Below, in pieces: positions 55,304 through 64,000 of a stretch of DNA of 64,000 bases (the first letter of the stretch is position 1; every line of letters begins with the position of its first letter). Location: NCBI RefSeq assembly GCF_002845275.2, contig NZ_CP088149.1, forward strand, positions 5,524,001-5,588,000, written 5' to 3'. The DNA is from Pseudomonas sp. S06B 330. Its GTDB lineage: Bacteria; Pseudomonadota; Gammaproteobacteria; Pseudomonadales; Pseudomonadaceae. The notes under the pieces were generated by a model. The model was not told the origin of the DNA. It made no database searches and worked only from the letters and a program-made list of their open reading frames with translations. The position numbers and the translations under genes are program-made.

Positions 55304-56806
55304 ATGCCGCAAAACACAGCCAAGAATCTGTCCTTGATTGCTGCCATCGACCTGGGCTCCAACAGCTTCCATATGGTTGTGGCCAAGGCCCACCATACCG
55401 AGATCCGCATTCTTGAGCGGCTTGGGGAAAAGGTGCAACTGGCCGCAGGCATCAACGAAGAGCGCCAACTCAACGAAGAGTCGATGCAGCGCGGTCTGGA
55501 CTGCCTCAAGCGCTTCGCCCAGCTGATCAGCGGCATGCCCGACGGCGCTGTGCGCATCGTTGGCACCAACGCCCTGCGTGAAGCGCGTAACCGCGGCGAA
55601 TTCATCCGCCGCGCCGAAGAAATTCTCGGCCATCCGGTAGAAGTCATTTCCGGCCGTGAGGAAGCCCGCCTGATTTATCTCGGCGTATCCCACACCTTGG
55701 CCGATACCCCTGGTAAACGCCTGGTTGCCGACATTGGTGGCGGCAGTACCGAGTTCATCATTGGCCAGCGCTTTGAGCCGCTGCTGCGCGAGAGCCTGCA
55801 GATGGGCTGCGTCAGCTACACCCAACGTTACTTCCGTGACGGCAAGATCACCCCGGCACGTTATGCACAAGCCTATACGGCTGCGCGCCTGGAGCTGATG
55901 AGCATTGAAAATGCCCTGCACCGCTTGACCTGGGACGAAGCCATTGGCTCTTCCGGGACTATCCGTGCCATCGGCCTGGCGCTCAAATCAGGCGGCATGG
56001 GGAGCGGCGAGGTCAATGCCGAAGGTCTGGCTTGGCTCAAACGCAAGCTGTTCAAGCTTGGCGATACCGACAAGATCGACTTCGACGGCGTCAAACCAGA
56101 CCGTCGGGCGATCTTCCCGGCAGGCCTGGCAATCATGGAAGCGATTTTCGACGCCCTCGAACTGCAGCGCATGGATCACTGCGACGGCGCCCTGCGCGAA
56201 GGCGTGCTTTATGACCTGCTCGGTCGCCATCACCATGAAGACGTGCGCGAACGCACCCTGAGCTCGCTGATGGAGCGTTATCACGTCGACCAGGGCCAAG
56301 CTGCCCGGGTCGAGCGCAAAGCCCTCCACGCCTTCGACCAGGTGGCCAAGGCCTGGGACCTGGAAGACGGGATCTGGCGGGAACTGCTTGGTTGGGCGGC
56401 CAAGGTGCATGAAGTGGGCCTGGATATCGCTCACTACCACTACCACAAGCACGGCGCCTACCTGATCGAGCACTCGGACTTGTCAGGTTTCTCTCGCGAA
56501 GACCAGCAGATGCTTGCACTGTTGGTGCGCGGCCACCGCCGCAATATCCCCAAAGACAAGTTTGCCGAGTTCGGCGAAGAAGGCACCAAGCTGATTCGCC
56601 TGTGCGTATTGCTGCGCTTTGCGATCCTGTTCCACCACATCCGTGGCACCCAGCAGATGCCGACGGTCACCCTGCACGCTGCTGGGGACAGCCTTGACGT
56701 TGAATTCCCAGCCGGTTGGCTGGAACAGAATCAGCTGACCCAGGCCGACTTCGGCCTGGAGGCTGAGTGGCTGACCCGGGTCGGCTTCGTCCTCAGCGTA
56801 CGCTGA
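55304..56806 (+). CDS. ppx: Exopolyphosphatase
   Basis: Processive exopolyphosphatase of the Ppx/GppA family, 500 residues. The actin-like ATPase-fold motifs are [20 protein letters not shown] at the N-terminus and [14 protein letters not shown] in the middle; a C-terminal HD-like helical domain follows (HDxH-like region [20 protein letters not shown]). I choose the ATG at 55304 ([10 protein letters not shown]); ATG 55298 is two codons upstream, with GAGAAG just before. The gene converges on ppk, which makes polyphosphate, and the 3' ends overlap by 14 bases inside a palindrome. A Pho-box-like sequence lies upstream. Confidence 0.96.
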   Translation: MPQNTAKNLSLIAAIDLGSNSFHMVVAKAHHTEIRILERLGEKVQLAAGINEERQLNEESMQRGLDCLKRFAQLISGMPDGAVRIVGTNALREARNRGEFIRRAEEILGHPVEVISGREEARLIYLGVSHTLADTPGKRLVADIGGGSTEFIIGQRFEPLLRESLQMGCVSYTQRYFRDGKITPARYAQAYTAARLELMSIENALHRLTWDEAIGSSGTIRAIGLALKSGGMGSGEVNAEGLAWLKRKLFKLGDTDKIDFDGVKPDRRAIFPAGLAIMEAIFDALELQRMDHCDGALREGVLYDLLGRHHHEDVRERTLSSLMERYHVDQGQAARVERKALHAFDQVAKAWDLEDGIWRELLGWAAKVHEVGLDIAHYHYHKHGAYLIEHSDLSGFSREDQQMLALLVRGHRRNIPKDKFAEFGEEGTKLIRLCVLLRFAILFHHIRGTQQMPTVTLHAAGDSLDVEFPAGWLEQNQLTQADFGLEAEWLTRVGFVLSVR

Positions 56807-56810
56807 GGAC
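56789..56810. repeat. Perfect 22-bp palindrome forming the shared ends of ppx and ppk
   Basis: GTCCTCAGCGT and its mirror ACGCTGAGGAC form a perfect palindrome that contains the last five codons and stop codon of ppx on the plus strand and of ppk on the minus strand. Both proteins therefore end VLSVR. No T tract is next to it. Confidence 0.9.
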
Positions 56811-59033
56811 CGGGTTGCTCAGGCGCTCAAGCAGAGTCGCCTGGGCACTGCGCGGGTTCTGGTTGCCGGTCGGCGTGCTGCGCACATAGCGCCCGTCCGG
56901 TTGCAGGATCCAGGCGTGGGTGTTGTCAGTCAGGTACCCTTCCAGTTCCTTCTTCACGCGCAGAATCAGCTTCTTGCCTTCGACCGGGAAGCAGGTCTCG
57001 ACGCGCTTGTCGAGGTTGCGCTCCATCCAGTCAGCACTGGAGAGGAACATCTGCTCTTCGCCGCCGTTGAGGAAGTAGAACACCCGCGTGTGCTCCAGGA
57101 AGCGACCGATGATCGAGCGCACCTGAATATTGTGCGACACCCCGGCAATCCCCGGCCGCAAGCAGCACATGCCGCGCACCACCAGGTCAATGCGCACGCC
57201 TGACTGACTGGCCTTGTACAAGGCGCGGATGATCTTCGGATCGGTCAGCGAGTTGAACTTGGCGATGATATGCGCAGGCTTGCCCTCAAGGGCAAACTGG
57301 GTTTCCCGCGCGATCATGTCGAGCATGCCCTTCTTCAGGGTAAACGGCGCGTGCAGCAGCTTCTTCATGCGCAAGGTCTTGCCCATGCCAATCAGCTGAC
57401 TGAACAACTTACCGACGTCTTCGCACAAGGCATCGTCGGACGTCAGCAGGCTATAGTCGGTGTACAGGCGGGCGTTACCGGCGTGGTAGTTACCGGTCCC
57501 CAGGTGCGCATAGCGCACGATCTCGCCGGCTTCGCGACGCAGGATCAGCATCATCTTGGCGTGGGTCTTGAAGCCAACCACGCCGTAAATCACCACCGCA
57601 CCAGCAGCCTGCAGACGGCTGGCCAGTTGCAGGTTGGATTCTTCGTCGAAACGCGCGCGCAATTCGATCACCGCAGTGACCTCTTTACCGTTACGTGCGG
57701 CATCAACCAGCGCGTCGACGATCTCCGAGTTGGCACCACTGCGGTACAAGGTCTGGCGCACAGCCAGAACGTGTGGGTCCTTCGCGGCCTGGCGCAGCAG
57801 ATCGACCACCGGGGTGAACGACTCAAAGGGGTGCATGAGCAGGATGTCCTGCTTGCCCACCACGCTGAAAATGTTCTCGGCGTTCTGCAGCAGCTTGGGA
57901 ATTGCTGGCGTGAACGGGGTGTATTGCAACTCGGGGTGGCTATCCAGGCCGGTAATGCTGAACAGCCGGGTCAGGTTGACTGGGCCATTGACCTGGTACA
58001 GCTCACTTTCGCTCAGGCTGAACTGCTTGAGCAGATAGTCCGAGAGGTGTTTAGGGCAGGTATCGGCCACTTCCAGGCGCACCGCATCGCCATAACGGCG
58101 CGAGAACAGCTCGCCTCGCAGGGCCCGGGCCAGGTCTTCGACATCTTCGGAGTCCAGTGCCAGGTCGGCGTTACGAGTCAGACGGAACTGGTAGCAGCCC
58201 TTGACCTTCATGCCCTGGAACAGGTCATCGGCGTGGGCGTGGATCATCGACGACAAGAAGACATAGTTATCGCCCGGGCCACCGACGTCTTCCGGCACCT
58301 TGATCACCCGTGGCAACAGGCGTGGGGCCGGAATGATCGCCAGACCCGAGTCGCGGCCGAAGGCATCCACGCCTTCCAGCTCAACGATGAAGTTCAGACT
58401 CTTGTTCACCAGCAATGGGAACGGGTGCGTCGGATCGAGACCGATCGGGGTGATGATCGGTGCGATCTCGTCACGGAAGAAGCGGCGCACCCAAGTTTTG
58501 AGTTTGGTGTTCCAGTGGCGACGACGGATGAAGCGGATCTGGTGCTTTTCCAGTTCCGGCAGCAACACATCGTTGAGGATCGCGTATTGACGATCAACTT
58601 CGCTGTGTACCACTTCACTGATCCGTGCCAATGCCTGGTGCGGCTGCAGGCCGTCAGCGCCGGCCTGCTCACGGGCAAAGGTGATCTGCTTCTTCAGGCC
58701 CGCCACACGAATTTCGAAGAACTCATCCAGGTTACTGGAGAAGATCAGCAAGAACTTCAACCGCTCCAGCAAGGGATAGCTCTCATCCAGCGCCTGTTCC
58801 AGTACGCGGATGTTGAACTGCAGCTGCGACAGCTCGCGGTGAATGTACAGGCTGCTGTCATCCAGGCCTGGGACAGCGATGACCGGTGCAGCCGGCGCCG
58901 GGGCAGGCGCGGGCGCCTCGACCTCGGCCACAGGCTCAGGCACCGCAGCAGGCTCCGGCGGCGTTTCGAGCATTTGCTCCGGCACGGGCTGGGCTTGCTT
59001 CATATCGACATCACTGAGTACTTCGTTATTCAT
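56793..59033 (-). CDS. ppk: Polyphosphate kinase 1
   Basis: Membrane-associated enzyme that makes long-chain polyphosphate from ATP, 746 residues, longer than E. coli PPK (688). The extra length is an N-terminal low-complexity Pro/Ala/Glu-rich tail (about residues 12-58), before the real domain start [20 protein letters not shown]. The catalytic His lies in [20 protein letters not shown], near residue 510. It follows hemB by 19 bases on the same strand, so hemB and ppk may be co-transcribed, and converges on ppx. The pairing of synthesis and degradation genes is typical, but here they are convergent instead of an operon. Confidence 0.97.
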   Translation of the reverse strand: MNNEVLSDVDMKQAQPVPEQMLETPPEPAAVPEPVAEVEAPAPAPAPAAPVIAVPGLDDSSLYIHRELSQLQFNIRVLEQALDESYPLLERLKFLLIFSSNLDEFFEIRVAGLKKQITFAREQAGADGLQPHQALARISEVVHSEVDRQYAILNDVLLPELEKHQIRFIRRRHWNTKLKTWVRRFFRDEIAPIITPIGLDPTHPFPLLVNKSLNFIVELEGVDAFGRDSGLAIIPAPRLLPRVIKVPEDVGGPGDNYVFLSSMIHAHADDLFQGMKVKGCYQFRLTRNADLALDSEDVEDLARALRGELFSRRYGDAVRLEVADTCPKHLSDYLLKQFSLSESELYQVNGPVNLTRLFSITGLDSHPELQYTPFTPAIPKLLQNAENIFSVVGKQDILLMHPFESFTPVVDLLRQAAKDPHVLAVRQTLYRSGANSEIVDALVDAARNGKEVTAVIELRARFDEESNLQLASRLQAAGAVVIYGVVGFKTHAKMMLILRREAGEIVRYAHLGTGNYHAGNARLYTDYSLLTSDDALCEDVGKLFSQLIGMGKTLRMKKLLHAPFTLKKGMLDMIARETQFALEGKPAHIIAKFNSLTDPKIIRALYKASQSGVRIDLVVRGMCCLRPGIAGVSHNIQVRSIIGRFLEHTRVFYFLNGGEEQMFLSSADWMERNLDKRVETCFPVEGKKLILRVKKELEGYLTDNTHAWILQPDGRYVRSTPTGNQNPRSAQATLLERLSNPVLSVR

Positions 59034-59052
59034 CTGGCGTTCCTGAAGGGCG

Positions 59053-60915
<1,863 letters not shown>

Positions 60916-62156
60916 ACCGGTTATCCCGGCCAGGACCATGGCCGGGACATTCAATCCCAGCCGCACCAGCTCCAGCTTAAAGGCCCAAGGGCGATTCTCC
61001 AGCGCTGTGCCGAACACAAACAACCCGAACGCCATCACCCCCCAGCCCACCAGCAAGGCTGCGCCAGACAGCTGCTCAACGTGCTCCATCAGGTAGCTGC
61101 CTAAGGCCACGTACACAGCAAACTGCAGCACCACATAGAGCTGCTGCGGCCAACCCAACGGCACCTCGAACTTGCGAAAGCGGCTCAAGTCCTGTTTGGC
61201 CTGTGGAAAGCGCCGTGCCACATCGGCAGGTCGCCAGCCAGTGGGCATGAACCAGATCCGCAGCTTGTCCGACCAACGCTCGGCATGACATGCGTCATGC
61301 CAGAGTTGGGCGTAGAACTGCAGGTTGGCCCATAACGGATTCCAGCTGGCCAGTGGCGTAGTTACGCCGAAAATCACCGGTTCGTTGTCGTCCTCTTCCT
61401 GAAAAGTGCCGAACAGGCGATCCCAAACAATGAACACTCCACCGTAGTTGCGATCCAAGTACAAAGGATTCTGCGCATGGTGTACGCGATGATTGGACGG
61501 CGTAATGAACAGCCATTCGAACCAACCCAGCTTGGGGATGTGCCGGGTGTGTACCCAAAACTGATAGAGCAGGTTCAATGCTGCCACCGTGATAAATACC
61601 AGCGGTGGCACGCCCAGCACTGCCAAGGGCAAGTAGAAGATCCACGACAGGAGGAAGCCGCTGCTGGTCTGACGCAAGGCTGTCGACAGGTTGTACTCCT
61701 CACTCTGGTGATGCACCGAATGCGCCGCCCAGAGGATGTTGCGCTCATGACCAAAGCGGTGCAGCCAGTAGTAGCAGAGATCGTACAAAACAAAGGCCAG
61801 GACCCAGACCCACAGCGCGTCGCTGGGCAACGTGAACAGCGCCAGATGGTCCCAGGCCACGGCGTAGGTAACCAGGCCTACACCCTTGGTCAACAAGCCC
61901 GTGGTTGTCGACAGCACCCCGGTGCTGAGGCTGTTGATCGCATCGGCCAGACGGTAAGTGCGCATCCCCCGCAGGCGATCGGCGATCAATTCGACCACAA
62001 TCAGGACAAAGAAAAACGGTACCGCCAACAGAATCAGATCCATGGGTCATCCATCTCCAGGCTATTACACAAGATTAGGCCTGGTTTACCGGAAACCCTA
62101 TGGCGACATCTGCCAATTTAGAGGACATTTAACGCCTCGACTCGGGAGTAGTGAGC

Positions 62157-62828
62157 ATGACCCAAAAAAAAGTTGCAGTGATTCTTTCCGGCTGTGGCGT
62201 CTATGACGGCGCCGAAATCCACGAAAGCGTAATTACACTGCTGCGCCTCGATCAGCGCGGCGCCAAGGTACAGTGCTTTGCGCCGAACATTGCGCAAAGG
62301 CATGTCGTCAACCACCTGACGGGCGAAGAGATGCCCGAATCGCGCAACGTCCTGGTGGAGTCGGCACGTATCGCCCGCGGAGACATCAAGGACCTGCATG
62401 AAGCGGACGCCAACGATTTCGATGCGCTGATCGTTCCAGGAGGGTTTGGTGCGGCGAAGAACCTCTCCAACTTTGCCGTTGAAGGCACTGGCTGCACCGT
62501 TAACCCAGATGTACTGGCCTTGACCGAAGCGTTTGCCGAAGCCGGCAAGCCCGTGGGCCTGATCTGCATCTCGCCAGCGTTGGCGGCGAAGATCTACGGC
62601 CCCGGCGTGGTCTGCACCATCGGCAACGACGCTGATACCAGCGCCGCCATCGTCAAGATGGGTGGCACCCATGAAGAATGTGATGTCCATGACATCGTCG
62701 AAGATACCCAGCGCAAGCTGGTCAGCACGCCGGCCTATATGTTGGCTAAGTCAATCAGCGAAGCGGCGAGCGGCATCAACAAGCTGGTTGATCGGGTACT
62801 GGAACTGACTCACGAAAGCGACAAGTAA
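62157..62828 (+). CDS. elbB: Isoprenoid biosynthesis glyoxalase ElbB
   Basis: DJ-1/PfpI-like protein of 223 residues (start ATG 62157 with GGGAG 8 bases upstream; a GTG at 62151 is too close to it). It begins KKVAVILSGCGVYDGAEIHE, the ElbB signature, with FDALIVPGGFGAAKNLSNFA and the nucleophile elbow GLICISPALAAKIYG with Cys. E. coli ElbB is a glyoxalase-III-like enzyme linked to isoprenoid yield. It is followed 6 bases later by the converging yaiI gene and diverges from the membrane hydroxylase gene. Confidence 0.93.
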   Translation: MTQKKVAVILSGCGVYDGAEIHESVITLLRLDQRGAKVQCFAPNIAQRHVVNHLTGEEMPESRNVLVESARIARGDIKDLHEADANDFDALIVPGGFGAAKNLSNFAVEGTGCTVNPDVLALTEAFAEAGKPVGLICISPALAAKIYGPGVVCTIGNDADTSAAIVKMGGTHEECDVHDIVEDTQRKLVSTPAYMLAKSISEAASGINKLVDRVLELTHESDK

Positions 62829-62834
62829 CCCCTA

Positions 62835-63296
62835 TCAACGCGGAAACTGACGCGCCAGCCGCGTCAGAATGCGGTCCAGGGAGTTCGCGAATGCCTGTTT
62901 CTCGCGATCGCCATAGGGTGCTTGCCCACCACCGACCTGCCCCTGCTCGCGCAGGTCGGTGAACAAGTTGCGCACCGCCAGGCGTTCGCCCATGTTGCGC
63001 TCGTCAAACTCTCGCCCGCGCGGATCGAGGCAGGCAACACCGTTTTTGACCAACCGGTCGGCCAACGGCACATCGCTGCAGATCACCAACTCGCCCGGCA
63101 CGGCATGCTCAACCAGGTAATCGTCGGCGGCATCCGGCCCACTGGGCACGACGATCAATTTCACGCAGGCGAATGCCGGCTTGATCTGGCTCTGCCCTGC
63201 AACCAGCACCACTTCCAGCTGACGCTTGAGGGCAAATTTAATCACCTGATCCTTGGCCGCCTTAGGGCAGGCATCGGCGTCGATCCAGATACGCAT
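62835..63296 (-). CDS. yaiI: YaiI/YqxD family protein (DUF188)
   Basis: Cytoplasmic protein of 153 residues. The N-terminal motif MRIWIDADACPKAAKDQVIK with its conserved Asp residues, VICSDVPLADRLVKNGVACL in the middle and REFDERNMGERLAVRNLFTD are the DUF188/YaiI signatures, a PIN/FEN-like nuclease-related fold. The function is not established. It converges on elbB, with 6 bases between the two stop codons. Confidence 0.92.
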   Translation of the reverse strand: MRIWIDADACPKAAKDQVIKFALKRQLEVVLVAGQSQIKPAFACVKLIVVPSGPDAADDYLVEHAVPGELVICSDVPLADRLVKNGVACLDPRGREFDERNMGERLAVRNLFTDLREQGQVGGGQAPYGDREKQAFANSLDRILTRLARQFPR

Positions 63297-63436
63297 CGGT
63301 TAACTATCCACAAAAACCAAACAGGCGAACAGTATCCGCGCTTCGGAGCTGCTTTGCAGCCCGCCCCCATAAACTCTGTGCTCGCTGCCCTGCTGACGAT
63401 GGCATCGGCGCGGTGTCAGAGGCTTCGCGGTGTCTG

Positions 63437-63510
63437 CATCGCTGGCAAGGCCAGCTCCCACAGGCTCGGTGTACGCAGGACCATTGTGGGAGCCGGTCTT
63501 GCCGGCGATA
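63437..63510. repeat. REPIN between yaiI and the FTR1-type gene
   Basis: Inverted pair: CATCGCTGGCAAGGCCAGCT plus CCCACA (63437-63462) and TGTGGGAGCCGGTCTTGCCG plus GCGATA (63485-63510). The rest of the 251-base gap (63297-63547) shows nothing recognisable. Confidence 0.9.
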
Positions 63511-63547
63511 TGATCGACGCCGTGCAAGCTGACACGCAGTGCTTGAA

Positions 63548-64000
63548 TCAGTTGGCGGAGACGCGACGCCTTTGCCCCAGGTAACTACGCCCGTACAGCA
63601 CACAGATCGCCACCAATGCCACAGCCTGCGCAGCCAACGAATAGGCATCGGCGTGAATACCCAACCAGTCGAACTCGAAGAACGGCACTGGTCGCGTACC
63701 GAACACTCCGGCTTCCTGCAAGGCTTTGACGCCATGACCGGCAAACACCACCGACAAAGCACATAGCAGTGCCGCGTTGATACTGAAGAACAACGACAGC
63801 GGCAGCTTCGCCGAACCGCGCAGAATCACCCAAGCCAGCCCCACCAACAGCACCAATGCCGTGGCACCACCGGCGAGCACCGCCTGGTGCCCGGCGGGCC
63901 CGGCCTGCAACCACAGGGTTTCGTAGAACAGAATCACCTCGAACAGCTCACGGTATACCGAGAAAAACGCCAGCAAGGCAAAGCCGAAGCGCCCACCACC
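63548..64000 (-). CDS. FTR1-family iron permease, C-terminal part
   Basis: The frame is open to the window end, so the gene starts beyond base 64000; 151 C-terminal residues are visible. The part FALLAFFSVYRELFEVILFY carries the RExxE-like acidic motif used by FTR1/EfeU iron permeases, followed by further membrane segments (ALVLLVGLAWVILRG, LSLFFSINAALLCALSVVFAG, LAAQAVALVAICVLYGRSYL). In pseudomonads this family is often a fusion with a cytochrome c-like domain at the N-terminus, which cannot be seen here. A REPIN lies downstream. Confidence 0.82.
   Translation of the reverse strand, partial: GGGRFGFALLAFFSVYRELFEVILFYETLWLQAGPAGHQAVLAGGATALVLLVGLAWVILRGSAKLPLSLFFSINAALLCALSVVFAGHGVKALQEAGVFGTRPVPFFEFDWLGIHADAYSLAAQAVALVAICVLYGRSYLGQRRRVSAN

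Overview
The window is a stretch of chromosome from a Pseudomonas species. The base composition is high-GC. The proteins, the 6S RNA and the REP elements all look pseudomonad. The gene order (ilvD; tri-type RND pump; spu polyamine locus; argA/argE; gcvTHP; ubiH/pepP; zapA/6S RNA/fau; ubiD/rho/trxA; ppx/ppk/hemB) is the one I know from the P. putida-P. fluorescens side of the genus. Species level cannot be fixed from this. I see no prophage, IS element, CRISPR array, tRNA or 5S/16S/23S rRNA gene. About 50 protein genes cover most of the sequence.

Layout. 1-5.2 kb: 3' part of rlmI, a visibly AT-richer segment with a Bcr/CflA-type MFS exporter preceded by a possible 22-codon leader ORF, a decayed piece that looks like the C-terminal end of an MgtE magnesium transporter, then ilvD. 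5.3-10.6 kb: three-gene RND efflux operon with two adaptor lipoproteins (TriABC type). 10.9-21.2 kb: polyamine uptake and gamma-glutamylation locus, spuBCDEFGH on the minus strand and a second glutamate-polyamine ligase (spuI) diverging from it. 21.3-28.6 kb: argA, argE, a CYTH-CHAD protein, an Lrp-type regulator facing a small ACT-like protein, an orphan GspE/PilB-type ATPase and a small secreted DUF2388 protein. 28.6-36 kb: gcvT-gcvH-gcvP and a ferric-iron-type ABC transporter. 36-41 kb: UPF0149-pepP-ubiH-DUF4442-ubiI operon. 41-43 kb: TIGR02449-zapA-6S RNA-fau, a 46-aa membrane peptide and an EVE protein. 43.3-48.1 kb: HlyD/RbbA-like/permease exporter. 48.1-56.8 kb: FliL-like protein, quinone oxidoreductase, ChaC-like cyclotransferase, flavin reductase, ubiD, rho, trxA, ppx. 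56.8-64 kb: ppk, hemB, DedA, a fatty-acid-hydroxylase-superfamily membrane protein, elbB, yaiI and the C-terminal end of an FTR1-type permease.

The window is mainly core metabolism: amino acids (ilvD, argA, argE, gcv), polyamines (spu), ubiquinone (ubiI, ubiH, ubiD), polyphosphate (ppx, ppk, a CHAD protein) and haem (hemB). I found no convincing new multi-gene system. The most interesting signals are small and non-coding: a hairpin overlapping the gcvP ribosome-binding region, strand-biased hairpins between spuC, spuD and spuE, a 22-bp palindrome forming the shared 3' ends of ppx and ppk so that both proteins end in the same five residues, perfect inverted repeats upstream of the iron-binding protein gene and between the Lrp and ACT genes, and REPINs at gene 3' ends.
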